From Pseudomonas tehranensis (GTDB lineage: Bacteria > Pseudomonadota > Gammaproteobacteria > Pseudomonadales > Pseudomonadaceae): 64,000 nt of DNA. A program made the translations under genes and the position numbers. The number at the start of each line of letters is the position of its first letter. Within the stretch, counting starts at the first letter, position 1. The notes under the pieces were generated by a model that had not been told where the DNA came from, did no database searches, and was given only the letters and a program-made list of their open reading frames with translations. Shown here piece after piece: positions 25,217 to 34,407 of the stretch. The DNA lies in assembly GCF_014268615.1 (NCBI RefSeq), contig NZ_JABWQV010000001.1, forward strand, positions 186,001 to 250,000, read 5' to 3'.

Positions 25217-27589
25217 ATGACTGATTTTCTTAGCCCCGATCAACTGGAAGGCATTGACGCCTACTGGCGCGCCTCCAATTACCTGGCCGTGGGCCAGATT
25301 TACCTCAAGGACAACCCGTTGCTGCGCAAGCCGCTGCAACTGGGCCACGTCAAGCCGCGCCTGTTGGGTCACTGGGGCACGACACCGGGGTTGAACCTGG
25401 TCTACGTGCATCTCAATCACCTGATCAAGACCCACGACCTGGACATGATCCTGATCACCGGCCCTGGGCACGGCGGACCGGCCATCGTCGCCCAGAGCTA
25501 TCTGGAGGGCAGCTTTACCCAGTGTTATCCCTCGGTGGAACAGAACGAAAACGGGATGCTGCGCTTGTTCCGGCAGTTTTCCTGGCCCTACGGGTTGTCC
25601 AGTCATGTCTCGGCGCAGATTCCAGGTTCCATCCATGAAGGGGGAGAGCTGGGTTATTGCCTGGCCCATGCCTACGGAGCGGCGTTCGACAACCCTGACC
25701 TGATCGTGACCTGCGTCATCGGTGACGGTGAAGCCGAAACCGGTACGCTGGCGGCGAGCTGGCATTCCAACAAGTTTCTCAACCCCAGGCGTGACGGCGC
25801 CGTGTTGCCGATCTTGCACCTTAACGGTTTCAAGATCGCCAACCCCACGCTGCTTTCGCGTATCAGTGAAGACGAGCTGTCAGCCCTCATGTACGGCTAT
25901 GGCTACGACCCATATTTTGTCGAAGGCGACGACCCCCACACCGTTCATCAGCAACTGGCGATGGTCCTGGACGGCATGCTGCTCAAGATCCGCGAAATCC
26001 AGCGTACGGCCCGTGCGGACTCCTCGGGACGTGAACTGGAGCGGCCACTGTGGCCTATGCTGGTGCTGCGCACGCCCAAGGGCTGGACCGGTCCGCGATT
26101 CGTCGATGGTCAGCAGGTCGAGGGCACCTGGCGTTCTCATCAGGTGCCGTTGAGTCACTTCGAACAGCCCATGCATCTGACGCAACTGCAACAATGGCTT
26201 GAGAGTTACCGGCCACAGGAACTGTTTGACGCCAACGGAGCGTTGCTGCCGGATATCGCGGCGCTGGCGCCCACAGGGCATCGGCGTCTGGGCGCCAATC
26301 CCCACGCCAATGGCGGCTTGCTCCTGCAGCCACTTGAGCTGCCGCGGTTTACCGATTATGCCGTGCAGTTTTCCGCGCCCGGCAGCGTGCAGGCAGAGTC
26401 CACTCGGGTACTGGGTGGTTTTGTGCGCGACGTGATGAAGCAAAACCTCAAGGCTGGCAACTTTCGCCTGTTCGGCCCCGACGAAACCGCGTCCAATCGC
26501 CTTGATGCGGTGTATGAGGTCAGTGGCAAGACCTGGATGGCGGCGCAGGAAACAGGCGATACGAATCTGGACTGCGACGGCCGGGTGATGGAAATTCTCA
26601 GCGAGCAGGTGTGTGAAGGCTGGCTTGAAGGGTATTTGCTGACCGGTCGTCATGGGTTGTTCTCCTGCTACGAAGCGTTCGTCCATATCGTCGACTCGAT
26701 GTTCAACCAACACGCCAAGTGGCTCAAGACCGCCGCCCAGATTCCCTGGCGCGCACCGATCGCCTCGCTGAACTACCTGCTCACGTCCCATGTCTGGCGT
26801 CAGGACCACAACGGCTTTTCCCATCAGGACCCGGGGTTCATTGATCTGGTGGCGAACAAAAGCGCGGACGTGGTGCGTATCTACCTGCCGCCGGATGCCA
26901 ACTGCCTGTTATCCGTGGCCGACCACTGCCTCAAGAGTCGCAATTACATCAATGTGATCGTGGCCGGCAAACAGCCGGAGTGGCAGTGGCTGGACATCGA
27001 CTCGGCCATCCGCCATTGCATGGCCGGCGCTGGCCGCTGGGCCTTCGCCTGCAAGGACGATGAAGACCCTGATGTGGTAATGGCCTGTGCCGGTGACGTG
27101 CCGACCCTGGAAACCCTGGCCGCCGTGACCCTGCTGCGCGAATACGTCCCCGACCTGCGAGTGCGAGTGGTCAATGTGGTCGACCTGATGGTGTTGCAAC
27201 CGCCGCAACAGCATTCCCACGGGTTGCCGGAGGCCATGTTCGATGAGCTGTTCACCGTGGACAAACCGGTGATTTTCGCTTTCCACGGCTATCCTTCATT
27301 GATCCATCGCTTGGTCTACAAACGCCACAACCATGACAATTTCCATGTGCGCGGTTTCATGGAGGAGGGGGCCACAACCACACCGTTCGACATGGCGGTC
27401 ATCAATCACCTGGATCGCTACCAACTGGCCCTGGATGTCATCCAGCGGGTCCCACGCTTGCAACCGCTGGTGGAAGGCGCCCGCGACCGCTACTGGGCCA
27501 CCATGGAGAAGCACCAGCTCTACCTGATCGAACATGGGCAGGACATGCCCGAGGTCTTGAACTGGCACTGGACGCCAGCGCCGGCTTGA
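25217..27589 (+). CDS. xfp: Xylulose-5-phosphate/fructose-6-phosphate phosphoketolase
   Basis: A 790-residue thiamine-diphosphate enzyme of full family length. It cleaves xylulose-5-P or fructose-6-P with phosphate to acetyl-phosphate and a triose or tetrose phosphate. Visible motifs are [17 protein letters not shown], the TPP/Mg motif [19 protein letters not shown] and [12 protein letters not shown]. The ATG at 25217 follows TAGGAG by six bases. The downstream usp is probably co-transcribed (58-base gap). No acetate kinase or phosphotransacetylase gene is in the window, so acetyl-phosphate use depends on genes elsewhere. Confidence 0.95.
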   Translation: MTDFLSPDQLEGIDAYWRASNYLAVGQIYLKDNPLLRKPLQLGHVKPRLLGHWGTTPGLNLVYVHLNHLIKTHDLDMILITGPGHGGPAIVAQSYLEGSFTQCYPSVEQNENGMLRLFRQFSWPYGLSSHVSAQIPGSIHEGGELGYCLAHAYGAAFDNPDLIVTCVIGDGEAETGTLAASWHSNKFLNPRRDGAVLPILHLNGFKIANPTLLSRISEDELSALMYGYGYDPYFVEGDDPHTVHQQLAMVLDGMLLKIREIQRTARADSSGRELERPLWPMLVLRTPKGWTGPRFVDGQQVEGTWRSHQVPLSHFEQPMHLTQLQQWLESYRPQELFDANGALLPDIAALAPTGHRRLGANPHANGGLLLQPLELPRFTDYAVQFSAPGSVQAESTRVLGGFVRDVMKQNLKAGNFRLFGPDETASNRLDAVYEVSGKTWMAAQETGDTNLDCDGRVMEILSEQVCEGWLEGYLLTGRHGLFSCYEAFVHIVDSMFNQHAKWLKTAAQIPWRAPIASLNYLLTSHVWRQDHNGFSHQDPGFIDLVANKSADVVRIYLPPDANCLLSVADHCLKSRNYINVIVAGKQPEWQWLDIDSAIRHCMAGAGRWAFACKDDEDPDVVMACAGDVPTLETLAAVTLLREYVPDLRVRVVNVVDLMVLQPPQQHSHGLPEAMFDELFTVDKPVIFAFHGYPSLIHRLVYKRHNHDNFHVRGFMEEGATTTPFDMAVINHLDRYQLALDVIQRVPRLQPLVEGARDRYWATMEKHQLYLIEHGQDMPEVLNWHWTPAPA

Positions 27590-27647
27590 TTGTCCTGTGC
27601 AGGTCATGACGTCGACGTCGCGCCGTTCTACTTTTTGGAGATCCATC

Positions 27648-28538
27648 ATGAGCCAGTACCAGCGCTTGCTGCTGATTCTCAACCCGGCACAACGACATTC
27701 TCCTGCCCTGCATCACGCAGCGGCCCTGGCGGCGGCCAGCGGGGCGCACTTGCATGTTTCGGCGTTGGTGCCGTCACTGGACATACTCTCGCTGTTGGAG
27801 CAGGAGCCCCGCGAGGAAGCGCGCCAGAACTACCTGCAGGACCACCGTCACTGGTTGGAGGAGGAGGCCGACAAGATGCGGCGTCGAGGCCTGAGGGTCA
27901 CCACCCAGGTGGCCTGGGGTGACGGCATGGAGGAGCAGATTCTGCAGCACGTTACGCAAATCCAGCCTGATCTGCTGATCAAGCAGGTGCAACACGAGCC
28001 CCTGCTCAAACGGGCCTTTCTTACCCCGCTGGACTGGCGTCTGTTGCGCCAGTGCCCGGTTCCGATGTACCTGGTGGGCGCCACCGGCCACGCCTTACCG
28101 CGCAAGGTGGTTGCGGCGGTGGACCCTTCCAGCGACTTTGCGCAAAACAGTGGGCTCAACGACCGGATCATTCGCGAGGCAATCGGCTTGGCTTTGCAGT
28201 GCGATGCCGAGCTGCATCTGGTTCACGCGTATGAGGTTTCGTCGGTGTACCTGGGCGATGTCGGTGGCGGTGGGCTGACGCTTAAGCAGCTCAGTAATGA
28301 ACTGCGCAGGAGCTTGGAAAAAACGTTCCTGGAGCTGGCCAACCTGTTCGGCGTTCCGGCCGAACGCAGGCATTTTGTGCTGGGCCATCCGGTTTCAGCC
28401 TTGAGTGAGTTTGCCCTGGAGCATGAGGTGGATGTCGTCGTCATGGGGCGCTCCCAAAAGAGTGGCCCGCACGGGCTGTTAGGCAGCACCACAGAGCATA
28501 TTTTGTATCAGGTGTCGTGCAGCGTGCTGGCGGTGTGA
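27648..28538 (+). CDS. Tandem-domain universal stress protein
   Basis: A 296-residue two-domain Usp (MSQYQRLLLILNPAQRHSPAL). The second-domain motif is VMGRSQKSGPHGLLGSTTEH. The start at 27648 follows TTTTTGGAG; the longer frame to 27597 is not supported by paralogs. No FNR box of its own was found in the 58-base gap after phosphoketolase, so it is probably read from that promoter. It is the fifth Usp gene in the island. Confidence 0.9.
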   Translation: MSQYQRLLLILNPAQRHSPALHHAAALAAASGAHLHVSALVPSLDILSLLEQEPREEARQNYLQDHRHWLEEEADKMRRRGLRVTTQVAWGDGMEEQILQHVTQIQPDLLIKQVQHEPLLKRAFLTPLDWRLLRQCPVPMYLVGATGHALPRKVVAAVDPSSDFAQNSGLNDRIIREAIGLALQCDAELHLVHAYEVSSVYLGDVGGGGLTLKQLSNELRRSLEKTFLELANLFGVPAERRHFVLGHPVSALSEFALEHEVDVVVMGRSQKSGPHGLLGSTTEHILYQVSCSVLAV

Positions 28539-28564
28539 GGACACCGGCGTTCACCGCGGCGTCC

Positions 28565-28578
28565 TTGATGCAAATCAA
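28565..28578. promoter_or_regulatory. FNR/ANR box (TTGATGCAAATCAA)
   Basis: A perfect site centred 68 bases upstream of the MBL/beta-CASP gene start. Confidence 0.9.
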
Positions 28579-28639
28579 TGGCCGGGTGTGTGAATAGTGC
28601 GACCCATGCAACTCCCATCGATGGTTCAGGAGCACGCTC

Positions 28640-29995
28640 ATGCGCATGACGTTTCTAGGGGCGGCCGGCACGGTCACCGGCAGCAAGTACCTGCTGGAGC
28701 ACGACGATCAGCGCATTCTGATCGACTGCGGGCTGTTCCAGGGCTACAAACAATTGCGCTTGCACAACTGGGACCCGTTCGAACTGCCGATGCGTGACCT
28801 GGACGCGATCGTGCTGACTCACGCGCATCTGGATCACAGCGGGTACCTGCCGGTGCTGGTGCGCAATGGGTATCGCGGTCCGGTCTATGCCACGCAGGCC
28901 ACCTGCGAGTTGGCAAAAATTCTCCTGCTCGACAGCGCCCGCTTGCAGGAAGAGGAGGCCGAATACGCCAACCGCAAAGGGTTTTCCAAACACGATCCGG
29001 CCTTGCCGCTGTACACCCGTGAGCATGTCGAGCGGGCGCTGAAGCTGCTACGTCCAGTGGCGTTCGATCATCCGGTGGACATCGGCCGGGGACTGAATAT
29101 GTTGCTGCGTCGCGCCGGGCACATTCTGGGTGCCGCCACGGTGCAGGTTCAGGCCGGTGGCGTAACGCTGGTGTGTTCCGGTGACCTGGGACGCCCCGAG
29201 GATCCGTTGATGTTTGCCCCGCAAACCATCGAACGTGCGGATTACCTGTTGGTGGAGTCCACCTACGGCGACCGGCGGCATCCACACGATTCGCCGGAAG
29301 ATCAACTGGCCGACGTCATCACCCGCACCGCATTGCGTGGCGGCATCACGTTGGTGCCCTCATTCACGGTCGGTCGGGCACAACTGTTGATGTACCACCT
29401 GTATCGCCTGAAACAGCGTATGGCGATCCCGGATATCCCGATATACCTCAACAGCCCCATGGCCATCGACGTCACCCGTTTGTATCAGCGCTTTGGCGAT
29501 GAGCACCGGTTGTCCAAGGAAGAATGCGAAGGCATGTGCCATATCGCGCATCCGGTGCGTTCGGCCAAGGACTCCATGGACCTGGACTTGCGACGCACCC
29601 CGGCAGTGATTATCGCCGCCAGTGGCATGGCCACCGGAGGGCGGGTGTTGTTTCACCTCAAGAGCCTGGCGCCCAACCCCATCAATACCCTGCTGATGCC
29701 AGGTTTCCAGGCCGGCGGTACGCGCGGCGCAAGAATCGTGGCGGGCGAGCCGTCGGTGCGCATCCATGGCAAGGACGTGCCGATCAACGCTGAAGTGGTG
29801 CCGATGCAAACGTTGTCCGCCCATGCCGATGCCGATGAAATCATGCAATGGTTGCGTGGCTTCAAGACACCGCCCCGGCATACCTATGTCGTCCACGGCG
29901 AACCCAACGCTTCCGACGTCTTGCGTCATCGTATTCGCGATGAATTGGGCTGGTCGGTGTCGGTGCCGGAATACCGCGACAGCGTGGAACTCTGA
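28640..29995 (+). CDS. MBL-fold beta-CASP RNA-processing-type protein
   Basis: A 451-residue metallo-beta-lactamase protein of the YSH1/CPSF-like group. The metal motif is THAHLDHSGYLP (about 55-66). Other motifs are CSGDLGRPEDPLM, VESTYGDRRHP, the beta-CASP region with PAVIIAASGMATGGR, and SAHADADEI near the C-terminus. The family acts on RNA as endo- or 5'-3' exonuclease; substrate here unknown. A perfect FNR box indicates induction at low oxygen, perhaps for RNA turnover in dormancy. Confidence 0.9.
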   Translation: MRMTFLGAAGTVTGSKYLLEHDDQRILIDCGLFQGYKQLRLHNWDPFELPMRDLDAIVLTHAHLDHSGYLPVLVRNGYRGPVYATQATCELAKILLLDSARLQEEEAEYANRKGFSKHDPALPLYTREHVERALKLLRPVAFDHPVDIGRGLNMLLRRAGHILGAATVQVQAGGVTLVCSGDLGRPEDPLMFAPQTIERADYLLVESTYGDRRHPHDSPEDQLADVITRTALRGGITLVPSFTVGRAQLLMYHLYRLKQRMAIPDIPIYLNSPMAIDVTRLYQRFGDEHRLSKEECEGMCHIAHPVRSAKDSMDLDLRRTPAVIIAASGMATGGRVLFHLKSLAPNPINTLLMPGFQAGGTRGARIVAGEPSVRIHGKDVPINAEVVPMQTLSAHADADEIMQWLRGFKTPPRHTYVVHGEPNASDVLRHRIRDELGWSVSVPEYRDSVEL

Positions 29996-30005
29996 ACGAC
30001 CGCTA

Positions 30006-30077
30006 TCGCGAGCAAGCTTTGCTCCCACGAAAGTTGTGCAAACGACTCTAAAACTGTGGGAGCGAGCCTGCTCGCGA
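30006..30077. repeat. REP-like inverted repeat pair
   Basis: TCGCGAGCAAGCTTTGCTCC (30006 onward) faces a GTGGGAGCGAGCCTGCTCGCGA copy (30056-30077). It lies between the MBL gene and the convergent hsp20 terminator. It belongs to the same REP family as 23979-24073. Confidence 0.8.
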
Positions 30078-30139
30078 ACAGGCCGTTAGCTGCACCAGCA
30101 CATTTGAGAAAATTCATTCACGCAGAAATGCACAGGCAA

Positions 30140-30172
30140 GAAAAAGCCCCTCGTCGTTGGCCGGCGAGGGGC
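30140..30172 (-). terminator. Rho-independent terminator of hsp20
   Basis: On the minus strand GCCCCTCG (30172-30165) pairs with CGAGGGGC (30153-30146), then a run of T follows. It sits 15 bases after the hsp20 stop. Confidence 0.88.
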
Positions 30173-30186
30173 AAGGTGTACTGCAT

Positions 30187-30723
30187 TCAGTCAGCCTTGA
30201 TCGGCACGACCTTTTCCGCTTTCAACGCTTCCGGTTTTTTAGGCAGTGTCAGGGTGAGCACGCCTTTGCTGAACTGGGCTTCGATCTTGTCGCTGTCGAC
30301 CCCTTTTGGCAGGTTGAACACCCGCTCGAAGGAGCCGTAATGGCGTTCGGACAAATAATAGCCTTTCTTCTTTTCTTCCTTGGTTTCCTTTTTCTCCCCT
30401 TTGATAACCAGATTGCCATTGGCTAGCCGGATTTCGATGTCCTTCTGATCCATTCCGGGCAATTCGGCGGTGATTTCAAAGCTCTTCTCCTTTTCGCTGA
30501 TGTCCACGGCGGGCAGGCTTGCGGAGAACTCCCGGCGCCAGAAGGGCTCGACGTCGAACAGCCCGCGACTGAAGGGAGAAAGGCCTGTGCCCCGGTTGAA
30601 ATCATCGAACAGGTGATCCACCTGCTGACGGAGTTTTTCCAGTGGATGCCAAAGGTCATGCTTGACCGGATGTTGAGCTTTGTTTTGGGTATCGACCGGC
30701 ATTTTTTTCACTGAATTGGACAT
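30187..30723 (-). CDS. Hsp20/alpha-crystallin small heat-shock protein
   Basis: A 178-residue sHsp. The alpha-crystallin domain spans about 70-170, with PAVDISEKEKSFEITAELPG and the closing GVLTLTLPKK; the N-terminal arm (LRQQVDHLFDDFNRG) is amphipathic. It would hold unfolded proteins under stress. The start at 30723 follows the RBS-like AGAGGAAAACCA. It lies 88 bases downstream of the ArcD-like gene on the same strand and may be co-induced from the box at 32402. A hairpin sits between the two genes. Confidence 0.92.
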   Translation of the reverse strand: MSNSVKKMPVDTQNKAQHPVKHDLWHPLEKLRQQVDHLFDDFNRGTGLSPFSRGLFDVEPFWRREFSASLPAVDISEKEKSFEITAELPGMDQKDIEIRLANGNLVIKGEKKETKEEKKKGYYLSERHYGSFERVFNLPKGVDSDKIEAQFSKGVLTLTLPKKPEALKAEKVVPIKAD

Positions 30724-30756
30724 TTGGTTTTCCTCTTGGGTGATGTCCGGGCGGGC

Positions 30757-30774
30757 CCTGGCATCATTGCCAGG
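30757..30774. promoter_or_regulatory. Hairpin between antiporter and hsp20 genes
   Basis: CCTGGCA-TCAT-TGCCAGG is a perfect 7-bp stem with a 4-base loop and no T-run. It may be an RNA processing or stability element in the antiporter-hsp20 transcript. Confidence 0.45.
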
Positions 30775-30811
30775 CGCTGGTTCCGGACGGGTCAATGCAC
30801 GCTTGCAAGCC

Positions 30812-32305
30812 TTACAACGAGAGTTGTCCGGACCAGAGCATCCAGCCGGCAAAGATCGCCGCCACCCAGATCACCAGCAGCAACCCCCAACCGAAACCAT
30901 TGAGCGCATGTCCGGTCCTGGCCCGTTGGGCGCTGAGGTAAATCAGCGAACCAGGGGCATAAAGCAGGGCGCTGAGCAGCATGTAGCGAGGGCCGGCGGC
31001 GTAGAGCAGCCAAATGCAATAGGTGGTGGCGACCAAGGCGATGGCCATGTCACGCAGTTGCAACGCGCGATGCCCGGCGTAGGTCTGGCCTTGCCAGGTC
31101 ATCTTCAGCGCGTACAGGCCGCTGAACAGATACGGCAGCAAGATCATCGAGGTAGCGAGCGAGATCAGGGCCAGGTAGCTGGCGCTCGAATACAGCGTCA
31201 ACAACAGGAACAACTGAATGCAGCCGTTGGTGATCCACAGCGCGTTGGCCGGCGCGCCGTGCTGGTTTTCCGAGGCCAGCGCGCGGGGCATGACCTTTTC
31301 CTTGGCCGGCGTGAACACCGATTCCGCTGCCAGCAGGGTCCAGGCCAGCAGCGCACCACCGACCGACACAATCAGGCCGATACTGATCAACACCGCACCC
31401 CAAGGACCGGCCACCGCCTCCAGAACACCCGCCATGGATGGGTTCTTCAGGGCAGCCAGTTCAGGTTGTCTGAGGATCCCCAGAGACAGGAGCGACACGG
31501 CAATCAGCAGCAGCAATGTCAGGACGAAACCGATCACCGTGGCCCTGCCCACATCCGCCCGGTCGGCGGCACGGGCGGAAAACACGTTGGCACCTTCAAT
31601 GCCAATAAAGACCCAGACCGTCACCAGCATGGTGCTCTTGACCTGATCCAGGGTGCTACCCAATGCCGGCGTGCCCCAAAAGTCGACCATGAAGGTGTCT
31701 TTGGAGAACCCGGCGATCACCAGACCGATGAACAGCAACAGCGGCACAACCTTGGCCACGGTGGTCAGGGCGTTGGCTTTGGCGGCGGTGCGCATCCCGC
31801 GCAGGATCATCCAGTGCAAGGACCACAGCACCACCGACGCACCGGCGATCGCGGCTTTGTTATTGCCTTCGCCGAACAGCGGGAAAAAATAACTGAGCGC
31901 CGCGAACAGAATCACCAGGTAGCTGACGTTGCCAATCCATGCGCTGATCCAGTAGCCCCACGCCGAATTGAAGCCCAGAAACTCACCCCCCAGCGCACGG
32001 GCGTAGGCGAACACGCCATTATCGAGTTCCGGTTGGCGGTTGGAGAGAGTCTGATAGACCAGGGCCAGTGACAGCATGCCTACGCCGGTAATCAGCCAGC
32101 CGATCAGGATAGCCCCGGCTCCCGCGCTGGAGGCCATGTTCTGGGGCAGGCTGAAAATGCCGCTGCCGATCATCGAACCGACCACTAGCGCAACCAGCAG
32201 GCTCAATGACAGACGTTTGGGTTCGACCTTTCGCAAACTGCCGGCCAAAGGATGAGGTTTAACGGTCGGGATGACCGGCTCGGTGCCTTGCAGGTGCGTT
32301 GCCAT
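30812..32305 (-). CDS. ArcD-like arginine/ornithine (APA family) antiporter
   Basis: A 497-residue transporter with about 13 membrane helices. The N-terminal LVALVVGSMIGSGIFSLPQN, SAWGYWISAWIGNVSY and VTVWVFIGIEGANVFSARA match Pseudomonas ArcD and related basic amino-acid antiporters. ArcD swaps arginine for ornithine to feed the arginine deiminase pathway under anoxia. No arcABC genes are adjacent. The start is set at 32305 (MATHLQGTEP). An FNR box 103 bases upstream supports low-oxygen control. Confidence 0.88.
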   Translation of the reverse strand: MATHLQGTEPVIPTVKPHPLAGSLRKVEPKRLSLSLLVALVVGSMIGSGIFSLPQNMASSAGAGAILIGWLITGVGMLSLALVYQTLSNRQPELDNGVFAYARALGGEFLGFNSAWGYWISAWIGNVSYLVILFAALSYFFPLFGEGNNKAAIAGASVVLWSLHWMILRGMRTAAKANALTTVAKVVPLLLFIGLVIAGFSKDTFMVDFWGTPALGSTLDQVKSTMLVTVWVFIGIEGANVFSARAADRADVGRATVIGFVLTLLLLIAVSLLSLGILRQPELAALKNPSMAGVLEAVAGPWGAVLISIGLIVSVGGALLAWTLLAAESVFTPAKEKVMPRALASENQHGAPANALWITNGCIQLFLLLTLYSSASYLALISLATSMILLPYLFSGLYALKMTWQGQTYAGHRALQLRDMAIALVATTYCIWLLYAAGPRYMLLSALLYAPGSLIYLSAQRARTGHALNGFGWGLLLVIWVAAIFAGWMLWSGQLSL

Positions 32306-32401
32306 GATGAAGTCTCCACGAGACGAGGGGGGCGACAACCTTCGCCCAGGCGAAGGTCCTAACGCTGGTTATTAATCTCTGCGTGAAGAGGGTAGGGAGC
32401 A

Positions 32402-32415
32402 TTGATTTAGATCAG
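32402..32415. promoter_or_regulatory. FNR/ANR box (TTGATTTAGATCAG)
   Basis: One mismatch from consensus, centred 103 bases upstream of the antiporter start. It is one of two boxes in this divergent promoter. Confidence 0.85.
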
Positions 32416-32479
32416 AGGTTATGCAGGGTGTGAGTGTGTGAATTTCATAGGAGAAGGGCTGAGCTGCCTTGCAGGGAAA

Positions 32480-32493
32480 TTGACATAAATCAA
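32480..32493. promoter_or_regulatory. FNR/ANR box (TTGACATAAATCAA)
   Basis: One mismatch from consensus, centred 84 bases upstream of the phosphoribosyltransferase start. Confidence 0.82.
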
Positions 32494-32570
32494 CGCACCG
32501 GCAGCTCTATCAGAGGACGCTGAGTTTTGACGCTGAACGACGGGGCGCAACAGCCTGTGGAGGTTTTCCA

Positions 32571-33260
32571 ATGAGTCAGAGTCCCTCAATGCAAACAGTA
32601 TGGAAAGACCGGAGCGCCGCGGGGCAAGGGCTGGTGGACGCTTTGTTCAAATACGCCCATCGACCCGATGTCATCGTCCTGGCCTTGCCGCGCGGCGGAG
32701 TTCCGGTGGCTTATGAAGTGGTCACCGCTCTGCACGTGCGCCTTGACCTGATGCTGGTTCGCAAACTGGGTGTGCCATCCAACCCCGAGTTCGCGATGGG
32801 CGCCATTGCCAGTGGTGGCATACAGATCCTCAATGACGACGCTCTTCGTGCCCATCCGATTGGTCAGGCCGATTTCGACGCCGTGGTCGCCCGGGAGACC
32901 CGGGAGCTGCTGCATCGTGAACAGGCGTATCGAGGCACGCGTGAGCCTGTACAACTCAAGGACCAGGTGGTCATCCTGATTGATGACGGTCTGGCCACAG
33001 GGGCCTCGATGATGGCAGCGATCCACGCGGTTCGCACGCAAGGGCCCTCGCGCATCGTGGTCGCTGTGCCGGTTGCGCCGCTTGAAACGCTGGAGGCGCT
33101 ACGCAGCGAAGTGGATGAGGTGATTTGTCCGTTGATTCCTGACTGGCTGGTTTCCATAGGCTATTGGTACAAGGACTTCCCCCAGACATCGGATGAAATC
33201 GTCATCGATTTGCTGCAGCGAGCCTGGCAGCGGGAGTCGACCGCCAGCCCCCAGGGGTAG
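32571..33260 (+). CDS. Phosphoribosyltransferase-family protein
   Basis: A 229-residue type I PRTase-fold protein with PRPP-binding motif VVILIDDGLATGASM (about 132-146) and an upstream LALPRGGVPVAYEV. Such stand-alone PRTases of unknown substrate also occur in the mycobacterial DosR regulon. A GTGGAGG RBS precedes the ATG. An FNR box lies 84 bases upstream. No nucleobase specificity is evident, so its substrate or a regulatory role is open. Confidence 0.88.
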   Translation: MSQSPSMQTVWKDRSAAGQGLVDALFKYAHRPDVIVLALPRGGVPVAYEVVTALHVRLDLMLVRKLGVPSNPEFAMGAIASGGIQILNDDALRAHPIGQADFDAVVARETRELLHREQAYRGTREPVQLKDQVVILIDDGLATGASMMAAIHAVRTQGPSRIVVAVPVAPLETLEALRSEVDEVICPLIPDWLVSIGYWYKDFPQTSDEIVIDLLQRAWQRESTASPQG

Positions 33261-33524
33261 GGCGGCCGGACTGCGAACGGGCTCACACGCCAAATGGAAA
33301 GGTTTCGTCTTCCTGCTCGAGTTTCTGGCTTTTTGGCATAGCCAGTGCTGTTACCGCTTCAATCGGGTGGGGAGAACCAGAAAGTCCATCAAGCGTGTGT
33401 GACGAGGGTGTGTTCATTGGTGGCATCCTCACGGATTTTTTCATGGCCTCAACTCAATAACCGCATCAGATGACAGGCAGCGCACTCATCGCCGGAGTGA
33501 GCGTTGGCTCCCCGGGCCAGCGAC

Positions 33525-34172
33525 TCAGACCAGCAACAGATGATCGTTCACCTCTCTAACCCCCGGCACCGACCAGGCCGCCCGTTCCGCGATTTTACGC
33601 TGGCGCCATAAATGGACCTTGCCGTCGAGCCTCACCACATCCCCATCAACTTTGACGTGAATGGCCTTGGCGTCCACTTCGGCATTGCGCTTAAGGGCCT
33701 CTTCGATACGGTGCTGGATATTGTCGGCGTCCACTCGAGGGCGCAGCGTCAGCCGATTGTTGACGCCCATGACGCCGGACAACTTGAACACGGCTCGCTC
33801 CACGGCTTCTTTCTGGTATTGCCAATCTACTTCACCTTCCAGACTGACCCAGCCGTTCTGGACGACGACTTTTATGTCGCCCTCGGGAACGTCGGAACTC
33901 CAGTTGATGATGTTCAGGGCGCGATTGGCAATGGTGTCGTCTGCCGTGCCGGCGTTTTTATTCAAGCGAACCTGGATTTCTTCAGCCACCGCGCGCACGC
34001 CTTCGATGTTTTTGACAGCGCGTTCAGCGCTGATTTTTTCTGCATAGCTGCTGACGTGGCCGGAGAGGGTGACAACGCCGTTGTCCACGGCCACGCCAAT
34101 ATGGGCTGCGTTGAGGTCGGGTTGAAATTCCAGTTCTTCCAGAATGGTTTTGCGCAGGGTCAAGTCGCTCAT
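33525..34172 (-). CDS. Triple BON-domain protein (OsmY-like)
   Basis: A 215-residue protein made of three BON repeats of about 70 residues (near 5-70, 78-145 and 148-214), each with the VVTLSGHV, WVSLEGEV or VVRLDGKV core. No signal peptide is evident in the chosen frame, so it may be cytoplasmic, unlike OsmY. The start at 34172 (MSDLTLRKTILEELEF) is supported by GAGG upstream. A nearly consensus FNR box lies 88 bases upstream. Its ligand is unknown. Confidence 0.88.
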   Translation of the reverse strand: MSDLTLRKTILEELEFQPDLNAAHIGVAVDNGVVTLSGHVSSYAEKISAERAVKNIEGVRAVAEEIQVRLNKNAGTADDTIANRALNIINWSSDVPEGDIKVVVQNGWVSLEGEVDWQYQKEAVERAVFKLSGVMGVNNRLTLRPRVDADNIQHRIEEALKRNAEVDAKAIHVKVDGDVVRLDGKVHLWRQRKIAERAAWSVPGVREVNDHLLLV

Positions 34173-34253
34173 CGAGGCGTCCTCCAGATGATGCAAAGCG
34201 GGCGAGCTGTTAGGGCCCGGTCTGCTTTTTTACCCCTGGGTGAGGCCGACGCA

Positions 34254-34267
34254 TTGAGCTAAATCAA
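34254..34267. promoter_or_regulatory. FNR/ANR box (TTGAGCTAAATCAA)
   Basis: One mismatch from consensus, centred 88 bases upstream of the BON gene start. Confidence 0.8.
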
Positions 34268-34407
34268 CAAGGGCGTAATGAGCCCCCGTGCGGTCGGGCA
34301 ACTGTCTGTAAGTTGGTGAGGATCAGAAAGACGACCTACCGAGCGAACAGGGTGGTCGGTCAGGCGGCAAGCAGATAACCGGTGATGTGAACGCATCGAC
34401 TGGTTTT

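Noticed and set aside
30680..32071. A 463-residue plus-strand frame opposite the ArcD-like gene
   Set aside because: Composition is low complexity (Gln/Arg/His/Gly) from reading a GC-rich membrane gene backwards.
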